A DNA stretch of 64,000 nucleotides from Paramecium octaurelia. Lineage: Eukaryota; Ciliophora; Oligohymenophorea; Peniculida; Parameciidae. Both the position numbers and the translations under genes were made by a program. Positions 22,938 to 35,766 of this stretch are shown piece after piece. The notes below the pieces were generated by a model that had not been told where the DNA came from, did no database searches, and saw nothing but the letters and a program-made list of their open reading frames with translations. Position 1 is the stretch's first letter, and each line of letters opens with the position of its first letter. The stretch is from NCBI GenBank assembly GCA_905182995.1, contig CAJJDP010000056.1, forward strand, positions 206,919 through 270,918, written 5' to 3'.

Positions 22938-24173
22938 TCAATTATGCACTTCGGTGCTTAATCTTTTAATTGGTGGTAGTACTTAGGATAATCGTTTAAA
23001 TGATTGTGTCTCATTTCTCCTTGATGTTTATGGCAAGATGGCATTGCTTTTGGATTTTAAGGATGCTCTGGGTTTTTATATGGATAAAGCAACAGGTTTC
23101 TTATAATCCTTGAATAATGGGCATCCTTATTCATCGTATTCAACTTGCATAACAGGATGATTTAACACTTCCGAACACGAAATCCTTTGGTCAGGTTTTG
23201 GATTCAACATTTTCATAAGTAGATTTATTACTAAAACTAATAAAATTGATTTACATTATCTATTTCCGAAACAATCGTCTAGCAATTTATTCATATTTAT
23301 GTTACATTCCTTATTTAATTACTTTAAATTATTGCCTGAAAAGAGTGGTTTTGTAGTAGTTCTAATAAATTAAATTTTATACAATTCATAAAGTAAACAT
23401 CCTAAACTAAAAATGTCACATTTCTCATTATATGATTTAGATTTGTCCTCCTCGCATATAAAGATCTCTGGTGCCATATACCCATAGGAGCCACAAAATT
23501 AGTAAACATTAAGTTATTTTTAAATTGTGGAAGAAACTCCAAAATCGCTGATTAATGGGCTGTCTTAGGCTGATAAACCAAATTATTTAAGGGAAACAGG
23601 TTTTCTAAAAAGAATATTCCCTGGTTTTATGTCTCTATGCATCAAACCTTTCATTCTCTTATTTTTATACCTATATCATGCATATATTTGATTCCTTCGA
23701 CAATTTATCGAAAAATTACTTTCACAGTTAGAAATGGCAATGGTTCTTCTAACTTTTTTATTGCTTAATCCAAGTTACCACCTCTACATAATTCAGTGAT
23801 TAAGTAAATTTGAGCTTTGTTCTCAAAAACATCATACAATTTTAATATATTTTGATGATTCATATATTTCATTACTTTTACTTCATTGTCAATTTGTTCC
23901 TACCATAAATCATATTATTACTCTCCATAAAGTTGGATCTTGTAACATGAGCATTTTTTTAAGAAATGCTTTAATTGCAACTTTGGTACCGTCGGCCTTT
24001 GATTTTCCAATATAAACACTGGCGAAACTACCACTACCAATTAATTTTTCGATTTCATAATATTTTTGGTAATCCATTAGTGGTAATTTCTATTTTAGAA
24101 ATATTTCCCACATCCCTGGTTATTCAATAAATTAATATTCTATCGGTTTAGATAATAAGTCAGTTTCTAACAT
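22938..24173 (-). CDS. Ser/Thr protein kinase (CaMK/ULK-like)
   Basis: Encodes 396 aa with two introns (23900-23921, 22 nt, TAG; 23648-23670, 23 nt, AAG); the exon sum is exact. After about 45 residues the kinase domain begins. It has the glycine loop GSGSFASVYIG, VAIKAF with the ATP-anchoring Lys, HRDIKPGN in the catalytic loop, DFG in ISDFGVSS and the APE motif in GYMAPEI, so all catalytic residues are present. The C-terminal about 70 residues are Ser/Lys-rich and could be regulatory. The family within the CaMK/ULK/NEK area cannot be fixed by eye. It is convergent with the Gln-rich gene, which ends 111 nt away. Confidence 0.88.
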
Positions 24174-24516
24174 TAGGTAATTCTGTTATCTGTTTGATTT
24201 AATTTAAAAACGAAGATGGCTGCTTAGAGAAACCATTTTTACACCTTTGTCAGACTTTAAATAATTTTGTAAAATTTTACAATTCGATAAAGTTTTGAAT
24301 CAGATAGGATTAGAGTAATTTTCCTTCCATTTTTAGTAAGGAATCTGGAACTAATTATCCCGGATGGTACATCATAAGATTTATTGAAGAGCTTAATAAT
24401 TTGCATATAAATTAATCAATTAAATAACATTTGACTAGATATTTATATATCGTAATCATTATTGAAATTCACAGAATTAAAAAGTTATATCATTTACATA
24501 CCAACAAATTGACAAA
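24174..24516. other. intergenic, no feature seen
   Basis: It separates the start of the CaMK/ULK-like kinase from the stop of the next minus-strand gene. It is AT-rich with short frames only, and presumably holds the kinase promoter. Confidence 0.5.
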
Positions 24517-27500
24517 TCATTAAAATCCCTTAAGGTACTATACAACTTCTAAAAAAGAGGGTCTTTTTAGAGGATCTTTATCCCAACATTTAATCATCAA
24601 CTCTTTCAAAAAGGGAGGACATCCTGTCTATATTAAACTAAGATCAGGCCTTCCGTTATCTACTGTGACTAATTTCATGATAGCAGGGGGATTAGTGGAA
24701 AATTACTTATATGGAGTTTCTCTACAACATATTTCCCATAAAACTATCTAAATTTCATAGAACTGATTTTTTTACTGCATATGAATAGACATCAGCTTTT
24801 AATGTATATGGAACATTTTAAAACACTTCTGGAGCCATCCAATGCTATTGTAATAGATATAAAATACAAAAGTTCCCAGGACACCTGTCATTTATTCACC
24901 ATTATCTGCTTGTACTCTAGCCAATCCGAAATCAGCAATCTTGATATTTATCCTATTCGAATCGTAAGTTTATTCAAGTAATATACTACTCAATATAATA
25001 TTTGTTTACTTTAAACTCTTAAGGTCTCTATGTATTAATGGAGGATTCAATTTGTGTAAATGAAGCATGCCATCAGCTATTTGAATTGCCATTTTTACCC
25101 TTAATTACCAATTTATTTCTAAGTGTTTTTTTTTATGCAACAAGTCAAAGAGTGTTCCTCCAGCACAATATTCTGTTACAATATGTAATTCATCTTCTTT
25201 TTACGAGATTCCCAAAAGCTATACTAAATTTGAATGCCGTTATATAGTCACTAAAGCTGAAATTTCTCTTCTAAACTCTTTTAAATGATTTTCATTTAAT
25301 GATTTAATCTTCATTTTTTTTATTGCAACTTCTCCTCCTTTCCAATACCCTTTATATACAGTGCAACTACTACCTGTTCCTATTAGTGTTTCTAACTTTA
25401 ATTAATCATGATTAATCATCCACTCGGAGACATCTAAGAATTAATAAATATATCTCTATACTTTTGCCTTATTTATGAAAATAATCAACAATTTAAAAGG
25501 TGTTTGATTAGGGTTGATCAGTTTTATCAAAGACCTAAGATTTCTAATTTTAATTTATATTAAATTAATCAAAAATATTATTTGATTAAGAATTAGCTGA
25601 TTAAATTCTATGATTTTATCCATTTTACTTAATTTGATTATTTTGCTTAGATCTCCAATTTAAAAATCCCTCATCATTTAACAATTCTTTTGTTAATTAC
25701 ACATTTTAATTAGATAACGGGGCTCGTATTTTTGTTTGTTATAGTTCAATCGGTTTATTGGGCAATTGTTCAGAATCATCATCCTCATTTTATTAATCGT
25801 TCATAATATGATCATCATCATCATCAGAGAAATCTAATCCTTTGTATTCTCCTTGTTATTATTGTTTAGATTGCTTTTTCTTTAATTCTGTATTTTTAAC
25901 ATTTATAGATTCTCTTTAGTTGTCAATCATTTGATTCTGCCAAAACTATTATTTATTAGCTTAATCATCTAAACTTTTTAGAGAATAGTTATTGTTATTG
26001 TTAATTTTGGATGGTTCTTCAAATTCAAAATTAAATTGGTTTTATTTCTCTTATTATATTGAACAAGATGTTACTGCTTTTATAGGATATGAATTTGACT
26101 TCTAATATTTAGGTTCTAATTCAACTACTTCTTCATCATATTCTACTACTTGGTTAATCATTATTTCCCCATAACTTTAAGGTAATTTAATTCCATCGAT
26201 TGACATGGAATAGCTTAAGAAATCATATATATTAAATTCTCCTCTTGTTGATTAAAATAAGGGCAATTTTTTAAGAGTCTCGATTGCGTTTTTAGAAGGG
26301 TCTGGTATTAATTATTAAAACTATGGTATTCTTTTGCAGATAGAAAAGAAATTAATAGTCTATTAAAAGTTTATTGAATAATCGTCTTATAATGTTAGAA
26401 AAGCTTATTTGACTTCATTATTATAATTGGGTTATCCACTGATATAATTAGTACTTTACTTCAATGCATAAAAGATATGAGTGAAGGTACACAAGATATT
26501 GTACAATTCATCTGCCATAGTAATAGCAAGACCCAATTATAAATTAATTAAATTCTATTCCTAAAATTATATATTTGAAGTGAAGTTTAATAATTTTTTC
26601 CATAAGTTCATCATATTGTTTAATATTGCTACACTTAGTCTTTGGGTTTAAGTTCCATTCTTTTTATTGAAGAAAGGAATCATAGCATAATTACCTTCAA
26701 AAAACTTTAGATAAAATGTATGAAAATTCACTTTCTCCAATAAAATTATTGAATAAGAATACAATAAATTGGTAAAAAATTAAGTCCTAAATTTATCTTT
26801 AGAGCTTTTCATTTAATTTGATTCCTAATAATTTTTGATTTTCTCTAAAATAGCATTTGGAGAATATATTTAATGTTATATTATAATAGTTTCCTATGGG
26901 CCCTTTTTAACATAGTTATGTATTAATTGCAATGCTTTAAACGTTACTATCACAGAGTTTAGTTAGAGTCGATTTGATACTTTCTCATAAAATTTAGGAA
27001 TTTTTTCTTTCTTTTACCATGCTTTACAATGAAGATATCTGAAATATTTTTAACATGGAGCTGCATCAACTTCTTCTAAACAGGCAGCAACCCAAAAGTC
27101 CGTCTTTTAAGCAACTTTACTGACTAATTTTACGAATCTTGTTGATAATGAAGATTATGGCTATTAAAAGTCTTTAAATTCAAATGAATGACCCTTCTCT
27201 ATTTCTTGATTTTGGTTGATTGTCACTCTATTCAATATCTCATTGGTTGATTAGCTTCGTAGATGTATCTATTATGACATTCCACTATAAAATTAGAATA
27301 TTGCGGCTTACTTGTATTAGATAATAAAGGAATTAATATATTTTTCTATTTATTCAGCTGATATTCTGTCCTATGGATTAACGGCGAGTAATTATTTGAT
27401 TAAATTTTATAATTTCAAACTATACACACCCCATTAAGCACTTATATAAATAAACTTATACTTTCCTTCCCAATTAGGATTTTAATCATATCGGACTTTA

Positions 27501-28209
27501 AATATCATATAATACATTAATTATCCTAGAGCATAAATATCTACTTTGGTAGTAATTGGCAATCTTTGAGAGAAATCTTTTTATTCTGGAGCTCTTACAT
27601 GTTCAAAAGTGTTCATTTCAATTTCTTCTTTGATTCTTCCCAAATATTCATTTGGTATTTGCTCATATTGCTAATTAGAATTTTATATATACTTAGAAAA
27701 AACAGCGTTAAAAATTCCATAATTTTGCTTGCTTATCTAATCCAATTAAAATATTTTCTGGCCTGATATCTCTATGTGTTATACCTAATGAATGACAGTG
27801 CTATAATGCTTTGCTTAAATCTAATAAGATCTACGCTTATTTTTCTGCTTACTTTTAGGACTTGAGGTTCTGCTAAACCTTATTAAGAATCCTTCAAAAT
27901 ATTTTGGAGGACTTCAGCTTTTTCAAAAACAATTACTTTTTTATTTGTTTATAATTCTCCTTCAGTTGATTTTGCTATGTTGTTACACCCATTATCCCTG
28001 AAGAGATGAACAGCTTATAATTCGGTATTCAAATACTATATAAAAATTAGAACATAATTATATACCTTCTCTTATCCAGCATCATAAATTTTGACTACAT
28101 GATTGCATTCTGAAGTCAAAAATAATTTATATTTAGTGCCTTAAAAGTAGATTTAAGTGGTGGTATACAGAATTTGCTTATTACCAAAAATAACTTTATG
28201 TTATTGCAT
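24517..28209 (-). CDS. NAK-type pseudokinase + ANTH/ENTH-like + RAF-like kinase, apparent fusion
   Basis: From ATG 28209 the first domain is a protein kinase of the NAK (AAK1/GAK) type: HRDIRPENILIG, VRAPEQ and VDIYALGQLMYYMIF. The DFG motif is replaced by WNF, so it is probably catalytically dead. Next comes an ANTH/ENTH-like helical domain (DFWVAACLEEV, TFKALQLIHNYVKKGP), then an acidic Gln-rich tail. A canonical 28-nt intron (GTATAG...CTTAG, about 25430-25457) then joins this frame to a complete TKL/RAF-like kinase (GTGSSCTVYKG, VAIKKM, HRDLKSLNILL, ADFGLAR, WMAPEVF, KCWDKDPLKRPS). With seven introns the whole is 1171 codons, exactly in frame. If that intron is not spliced, the first protein stops at 25406 and the RAF-like kinase would start at 25419, overlapping by 14 nt. 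Either way this is endocytic adaptor plus signalling machinery. Confidence 0.7.
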
Positions 28210-28458
28210 TAATCAGTATAATAAAATAATTACAAATTTCATTAACCATTTTCAAAATTATTTGATTCTCAATATAGTTAAACTAATTAATCAAATATAC
28301 TTATAGACTTAGAAAAATCTGTTTGGTTATAAAATTATTTAAAAAATAGAATGATCATCTGGGGACATATATTTGCAATAGTAAGAAAGTAAAGAGTGAA
28401 TAAAATCAATATTTATGGATTTTTCAATAATAATATGTTTATGATAAATATCTTACTC

Positions 28459-29362
28459 CTCCGACATTAGTAAAGATGTTGAATATGATTTGAATCTTTA
28501 CATAAATAGAATTTCATATAAAACATGCTGAGCATATAGAAGTTTAATTATAAGCAACTGTTTTCTTAAAATATATAATTAGGTTACAGAATTCATACTC
28601 TATGATTGAAAAGAGTTTATGTTTATAAGCATACAGGTTAACTGAAATATAGGAGAAAAATATACTATATTTATCAGGATCTCATAAACTCACATAAATA
28701 ACTTATAACATAATGAGAGTGAAGTAAATATAACCAAAAATTTTGAAATTATAATGTCATCATTCGAGTGAAAAATATTAATTTTGAGAAAATCCTTATT
28801 AAATGATTTCAAAATCAATAATATCACTAAAGAGATATTTATAATGAAAATGAATTTCTAATATTAATATCTTTAGTATAAATTTTATAATTTGAAAAAC
28901 TAAAGCATGAGACAAAAATTATGATAAATTTTTAAGTATCAAAAATTTTATCAGGTGTTAAGTGGCGAATTTTTAATCTCAGAAATTTAATAAGAATCTT
29001 TCTAACTTCTTTTACTAATGTCATCAAAGTAGAAAAAAATATAGTAAATATTAGTTTTATAAAATTTAGGAACAAAATAATAACATTAAGGAATTAGAGA
29101 CATTTTTTGTATTTAATTAAAATTTAAGATTTGAATTTGATAAAGTTGATATCATTAATGAAAGCAAGGTTTTGTAAAACTGATTTTTGTATGAGAGTGT
29201 ATGAGTAGCACAGATCTTATAGAGCTAATTACAATTAAGAGAGAAAATGATTTTCAAAATTTTTGGCAGAAACTAAAACAGAAAAAGTTTAATTATTCAT
29301 GGTCATCAATTAATTATAACTATTTTCTTAATCTTAAGTAATTACATTATTAAATAGACTGA
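28459..29362 (+). CDS. hypothetical multi-exon protein, approximate model
   Basis: At least three exons are clear from protein-like stretches in shifting frames. The first is about 28510-28770 (FLKYIIRLQNSYSMI, LSGSHKLTQITYN). The second is about 28915-29173 (VFNQNLRFEFDKVD). The last is from 29209 (FTDLIELITIKREND...) to TGA 29360-29362. The last two are joined by a 35-nt intron (29174-29208, GTA...TAG). The first exon is not identified; a 40-nt intron just before 28510 is likely. No family is recognised; there is no membrane segment in the part read. Confidence 0.45.
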
Positions 29363-29509
29363 TAAATCAATAATTTAAGTGAAATTTAACAACCAATACA
29401 CTTTTTAAGAAAAAGTAAAATATAACTAATAAATTAATATAATGATAAAAATAAAGTGATCAGTATATGTGGAAGATTCAAAAATTATGATTTAATTTAT
29501 ATTAGTATA

Positions 29510-30869
29510 TCATTCATCCTTAAATTTTGCTGATTAGGCTTACTATTCGAATGAACTATATCCAGAATTTCTTAACTAAGAAGGAAGCATAATATTAAAC
29601 GATGCTTAACTTTAAGACTATGATTATGAAGCTTCTATTAATAATAACTATAATTCTTTACCTTGAATAATTCTATTCACTGAACTTGGATGATTGTGAT
29701 ATTTAATTGTACTGGGTGAGGTGGCTCCTTAAATATAAATCTAAGTAGATTATATTATTACTTGCTTTAATCTCTCTTACGAAAAAATCTTTTGCTTTTC
29801 TAGTTCCTTTAGAAAGATATTAAATATTTCTGATTTATCATTAATTTAATTTAAGGTTAATAAAAGTACAGAGAGTATTTTTGAGCAATTAACAGTTTAA
29901 AATAATTCAATCAAAATATTTCTGATAGATGCACTTAAATCATACTATTAGTTAGAATTATAAGGAAATATCTTCTAGATTTCTTCAATTAATTCTTATT
30001 ACTGAATATTGCAATATTTTCCAAAATAATAAATAGTGAAAATGTGGACATCATTTATTATGATCTTCTGACTCTCAAAATAAACAAAATCGTTTATTGC
30101 ATTATATAAAAAATTTGTCTTTTTTTGATTCGTGATGATAATAATGTTAGGATTACTTGCGAAACACTTCTAAATAGTTTTTGTAAAATGATCTCCCTAT
30201 TTTAGTTTTTCATAGTTGCATAGATTGATAAAGATACCATCATTTGACTCAAATGTTCCTCCTAATTATGTGAATTCCCCATTTATGATGTCAATTTTAT
30301 TTTGTAAATCATATTAAACAACATTCTGGTAACCTAAAGTTGCATTTTTAGTGTTTGTTTCAATAGAAATAACGAATATTCCGGCAATGGCAAACTAAAA
30401 AGATAGTAAAACAATCTACTTATATTGAATGCTGATTAAATTATGAATTAATTTCGAGCATATAATCAGTTTCAATACATCTTTTAGCTATATATTTACA
30501 AAGCTAATGAGGTGCTATATATCTTAAATTTAGATCATATTTGATTGTCTTCTAATAATATAAATCAAAAATGTTCTTATGGTTAACTTTATAGTCATCC
30601 TCTTGATAAGTGAATTATTTCTGAGTTTTCTTGCAAATGAATAATAGTTTTTGTTATAAATTGGTTTGAAATTCAAAATCGTCATGAGAAATTTAAGAAA
30701 GTAATACCTATAAGCTTGAATTTCTTTATAGATTTGAGGTTTATAAATAATGATTTTGAACAATAATTGAACTCCCGTTGGTATCTGAAATCTATTATTT
30801 ATCATGATCATTTGGATGATGATCATCACTATTGCATTGACACAATAATTTTGAAAAGAATTTTTTCAT
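29510..30869 (-). CDS. hypothetical protein (444 aa)
   Basis: ATG 30869 to TGA 29510-29512 with one 25-nt intron (GTA...TAG, near 30385); the spliced length is 445 codons. The N-terminal half is basic with a His/Asp cluster (DDHHPNDHD). The C-terminal half begins with a short hydrophobic strand (FAIAGIFVISIE) and has alternating hydrophobic strands (SNPNIIIITNQKK, VHIFTIYYFGK) like an alpha/beta fold. The end is a Ser/Gln-rich tail. I do not recognise it. It starts only 25 nt after the K+ channel stop on the same strand. Confidence 0.65.
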
Positions 30870-30894
30870 TTATTTATAATAAAAGTAGAAATAT

Positions 30895-32307
30895 TCATTT
30901 ATTATCTATCTTATAGATAAGATTTTCATTTGCTTTGATTAATTCTTCCTACAACTAAGATGTTTATTTGAGATTTTCTTTAAGTGAATTAAATCCACTG
31001 TTGATTTCTTCCAATTAACTTCCCAAAGCTCTGGCTGCGACATATTTCCGGGTGGTCAATTTCAATTGGATAGCATATTTTTTCATCTTTTTACTCATAT
31101 CTGTAAATTCATCTTCAGTCAAATCAAGATGCCTAGAAAATGAATGATACATACCTTTTTGCATAATGCATACGACCAAAAATGGTAATAATCATTGCTG
31201 CCTCCTATTGCATTTGTTTTTTCAAACTCAAACGATCAATTAGAATGACAACCTTGTTTTCCAATGTAGTTAAATATGATTCATTTGTGATGATGACAAT
31301 CATAGATGACACAACAAAGTTACCCAATATACAAACTACACTCATAACGATACGTCCTAATAAAGTTCTTGTATAATAATCACCATATCCTAACTACAAT
31401 TTAAAATAGAAAATACAGTAGTGCTTGTAACTATGACACACCACATTGAATTAGCATAACTACTAAAATCATTGCTACTAACATCGATTCTATTTAAAGG
31501 ACTCTCACATATTCTCAAACAATAACCAAATACAAATATTAGGAGAATCATAGCACTATAATTCACTGTGAATGGCTAATTTCTATTCATTGATTTCGAA
31601 TTACCTCATTAGAGATTTTATTGTGAACATATAATCAGCTTAACTGGCATATAAACTGCATACTCGATCCGTTCTATTAGAATGCCAATATGAATTCAAT
31701 AAGGTTGTTCGAATAAAGAATATTACACGAAATGCTAGAGTCAAACAAAGTAATTCGTTTGCATAATAATATACCTGGGAATATGGATATAAAGTTTACA
31801 TCTCCGTCGACAAAATTATTAGTAAAGTAGAAACTAATACTATCCAGAAAAGGTAAGGGAGATGCAACAATAATGATTATTTCCATCAACAACTCTACGT
31901 GTTCCTTTGTAAATCCACTATACACATCTCCTTTACTCTCTCTCCATTTGATCTTTGCTTGATTTCTAACTACGGCCAATCCCATTAAAATTAAATTTGA
32001 TATAAAAATCACCCACAAAATCACTAATCTTGCTTCCTGTTATTAATCATAATGAATTAATTCTAAGGTAATCACTGTTAATCCAGTCCCAATTAAATTA
32101 AAAACAAAAAAGCTCAAATCCATCATCCTAAAACTGAATTGACTTTAACAAAATCAAATACCGTTGAAAATATAGATTAGTCACTCTACCATCTTCCAAA
32201 GAATCCCCTGAAGATTCTAGATCAAAAAACGGTGCTTTATTTTAGATAGGTTCTTAAGGTTAATTTGCTTATGTATTAAGACGTTCTTGATCTGGCTGCG
32301 TCTGCAT
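30895..32307 (-). CDS. SK-type (small-conductance, Ca2+-activated-like) K+ channel
   Basis: Encodes 425 aa with five introns (28, 40, 22, 23 and 22 nt; the first two at 32134-32161 and 31735-31774), and the exon sum is exact. Six hydrophobic segments are seen. The S4-like part is FFIRTTLLNSYW...NRTDRVC, which has few arginines. The pore has the selectivity filter STTLGYGDYYTR (GYG), followed by an S6 segment (VVCILGNFVVSSMIVII). After S6 comes a basic helical region (LTTRKYVAARALGSQLEEIN) where SK channels bind calmodulin. In Paramecium such channels shape Ca2+-dependent K+ currents of the ciliary membrane. The Ca2+ dependence itself is inferred from family resemblance. Confidence 0.9.
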
Positions 32308-32602
32308 TTAATTAAATTAATAAATATAATCTCATTAAAAGTCTTGTTTGACCATATTAATTATATTTCTATGAATTTTCGATACTACTTTTTTCTAATA
32401 TTACTTAGAATTACTAATAATTTTCTTCATATTGAGATTTTTAATTGTAGATTTCTAAATTAAAAATATGAAAGAATATATTCCTTTTAAAACTAAAGAA
32501 TTTTGAATTTCTACTCTATTAATTTGAATTATTTTAATCATATTTATTCCTAAATTTTATTAGACTAGATTCTAATGTTTAGATTGCATATAATTTTTAT
32601 AA

Positions 32603-33070
32603 TCAAATTAATTTCAAATTTTCAAGGTAGGGAATGATAATTGAACTAAATGGTTAATCAGGCCTTTCTAAGAATTTTAGATGCATTTCTTCAATATTCA
32701 AATGTTCTGAATCTATCAATGTATAATCTCTTCTGCCTACTTATTGAAGTTTGATTCTCTTCAACTCATTTTACTTCATTTCTAGTTCAATTACAATTCC
32801 ATGTTCTTATAATTTAATTATAATTAAATCTTTATCTTCATCATAATAAAGATCTTTGATCACTCTTGTCAATGAATTAGTCAAGGCCAATGTAATTTTG
32901 TTTAATTAATCATTTTGAATTTTGGCATTTTATTTTTAAATTTGAGATTATTGTTCATCCACTTAATTTTTCTATTGCTTAATACACATTTATTCATCAT
33001 CTATGAACTATTAAATCCTGAATTCAGCTTCATAAACTTATTATCTTAAGGTATTAAATTCCTCAATCAT
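32603..33070 (-). CDS. small coiled-coil protein (155 aa)
   Basis: Intronless frame from ATG 33070 to TGA 32603-32605. The first half is a strong coiled coil (Gln/Glu/Lys-rich). The second half is a small alpha/beta domain (HGIVIELEMKQNELKRIKL, LEIEEMHLKF-type). The shape recalls Spc24/Spc25 kinetochore subunits, but the similarity is too weak to name it. It is divergent from the B-box gene, whose start is only 53 nt away. Confidence 0.6.
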
Positions 33071-33122
33071 TTCTTATATGACTTACATTATTAAATTTGA
33101 ACAAAATAATTATTAAATTCAT

Positions 33123-33892
33123 ATGAATAATCATAAATGCTCGTCCTGTTTCAAATTTATTGCAATTGTACGATGCAAAGAATGTGACATCAATATATGT
33201 TTCAACTGTGATGAAAATCTTCATTAAGATAAGAAGGATACTCATTGGAGAACAACCATTTCATTCTAATCTCAATCAGCTCATTAACCTCAAAATGAGA
33301 ATCTAATTGAAGTGATAAAGCTAAAGTAAAAACAATTACAAGAATTGAAGGACAAGGAATCTCAACTAACTAAACATTATTAAGATAGAATGATATAAGC
33401 CAAAAAGAAATATGAATTACAAATTTCAGCCTTAGAGAATAGATGTATAAATAATAGTATATGTAGTGTAATAGGCTTAATAATTCATGAATGAAGTAAG
33501 TCAAGAAAATGGGGAACTTGATGTAGATAATATGTAAAGTGAATTGGAGAATTTAGAAAAGAGTTTGAAAACAGAAATTAAAATAGCGGAAGAAGAATAA
33601 AAAAAATTGGATGAAAAAACTCTAAAAGTTGATACTTTGTTAGATAGAGTTAAAAAGGCTACGGACATAGAACAATAACAAATATCTAAAATGAATGAAG
33701 TTATATAGATCTTTAAAGCCTGTTCAGAATAATTATAGAAAGAAAAAGTAATATTATGATCTATTCAAGGATCTATTGATGCTTGATAATGAAAAATTGA
33801 TTGGAGAAGTAGAGATCTTTGCTAAATTCTTTGATGAAAATGGACCTTTGATGGAAGAATTAAATGCCTAAAAGAATAATGAATAATAATGA
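33123..33892 (+). CDS. B-box zinc finger coiled-coil protein
   Basis: Encodes 241 aa with two 22-nt introns (one near 33447, ending TAG; one near 33748, ending AAG); the exon sum is exact. The N-terminus has a B-box-like zinc site (CSSC...CKECDINICFNCDENLH...H). The remainder is almost entirely coiled coil (LKQKQLQELKDKESQ, LENLEKSLKTEIKIAEEE). It probably oligomerises; no catalytic domain is present. Confidence 0.75.
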
Positions 33893-33910
33893 AAATTTAT
33901 TTTTGTTAAT

Positions 33911-35031
33911 ATGAGTAAAGGTGACAAGTCTCAAAACATTTTCGATTATAGGGCTGAAACTCTTGACTATTGGAAACAAACTATTGAAACGTTATAACTA
34001 TCAATGCAATTCGATGTAAATATCTTCAACCAAAATAGGAAAAATACAAATTCATAGCTCCAACACTTATTGAACATGTATTAGCCACTCTTCAATTAAT
34101 GATTCAAGTAAAGGGTCAGTATAGTGAAGACAGTTTCATCATTGCTCTCTCCAAATACGCAGTATTACATTAATCTAATCTCAGGAATTCTAACAAAAAA
34201 ATGTTAAGAAATTTATGACTTCATTTGTCAATTCATTTCAATTGTTACTTAAGGGAAATCAAGAAATCTGCTATTTTACAATCATGTTGAGTCCTACTGA
34301 ATTAGTCAAAGCAAGCTCTGATCAATTCTCATTTTACCTCAAGTTAAGAAAATACATCTATGCCAACTTTATTAACGAAAGAGAAACCAAAGTTAAACCA
34401 ATGAACTTTGGTATATTCTATAATTATTTTAGATTAATGGGTTTCAGTGGTCTCTAAATAAATGGATAATTCTGCAATCAGTCTTGTTGGAAATAGAATT
34501 AGAGAAGAAGCTGATGAAAAATCCAAAGATAAAATTCTTAAAAATAAGTAACTAATTAAATTATACTTAGTGTAAGGCCATTTGATCTACTAATTTATTG
34601 TTACGAGTTATAATCTTAAAGGCTGTAACAATAACCATAATAAAGGTAAATAGCTACATTTTCACCTTCATAACAAAAAGATGAAGAAGTCCCCTAAAAA
34701 TCAACTGTTTAACCGGTGCAACAATAACAATAGTAAAAACAAAAATAATAAAAATAAACTGATCTCTAGGCAAAAATGAGAGAAGTAGTCTTAATACATG
34801 AAAACCTTGCATCTAACTATAATAAATTAGCTATTTTTGCTTAATAAACATAAGCAAAACTATCAAAGGCATTAAATCAAGTAATTATTACAACTACTTT
34901 AGATTAAACAAGGATAATAATTAGATGAAACTGAAATACAAGATCTACAAAATATATTGAAGTTTAAGGATTTCTTACAAACTGATCCAGAATTAACATT
35001 AAGAAATAGTGGAGTCTATGAATTCTTTTGA
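33911..35031 (+). CDS. hypothetical helical, Gln-rich protein (335 aa)
   Basis: ATG 33911 to TGA 35029-35031 with five introns (23, 23, 22, 23 and 22 nt) that give exactly 336 codons. The N-terminal about 190 residues form a helical domain (YDYWKQTIETLQ-type start, FVNSFQLLLKGNQEICYF, LKLRKYIYANFINE). A Gln-rich linker follows (VQQQQQQQKQKQQKQ), then a C-terminal helical domain (HENLASNYNKLAIFAQQ). It starts 18 nt after the B-box gene. Family not recognised; a subunit of a larger complex would fit. Confidence 0.65.
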
Positions 35032-35766
35032 TTTTATTCTTGGATGTTATTATAATAAGTTAATCGGTTTTTTAATTTCCCTGAAGCAAATTTGATCTTT
35101 CTCTCAAATACCTGGATTGATCTTGAATCATTTTATATTTTTCAAAATTTTTCATATAATTATGGCTTGAAAGGATGATTCTATCAAGAAATACTGACAT
35201 TATCCTTTGTAATACCATAGTTATTGATATCGAACAAAGAATTCAACTGCCACAAAATAAATTTAAATCGTAATAATGTATTTTCTTATAAAATAACACT
35301 AGGAATTCAGGGAAATAGCATTTAATTACCCAAATCGTATTGAAATTAAATTGCATAGAATACAAGGCTACTTTTTCCATAACATGAAAAGTATTTAATT
35401 TCTAGTTTTATATAAACTTTGTATATTATAATATATATAATTTTTAATTGCAATTGAGATGAGTAATATATAAGGAAAACCTTAAGATTACATTATTAAA
35501 TAAAAATCAAAGTTCAAATCCAAATCCTGAAAAGTACTGCCTCAATTAGAATGAAGTTTGAGAAAAAACAATTTGTTCTTAATCAATGTCTGTTCTTCCA
35601 AAAGGTGTAGGAGAAAATAAATATTAATTACTCTAATCTTCTATCTCACTTATAACCTAAGTTGATTAGGGATCCTCTTGAATGGATTATGGGAACTATT
35701 ATTATAATATTAGATCAAAGCCAATTTCTAAATCATATATTAATTGATACTTACATGACTCATATT
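35032..35766. other. no confident gene
   Basis: A minus-strand frame from an ATG near 35390 (MEKVALYSMQFNFNT) can be extended through a 31-nt GTA...TAG intron to about 85 codons. It lacks support from motif or clean termination. The rest is AT-rich, with stops in all frames. Confidence 0.4.

Noticed and set aside
31182-31376. Plus-strand ORF in the K+ channel
   Set aside because: Shadow of the S6 and pore region of the channel on the opposite strand.
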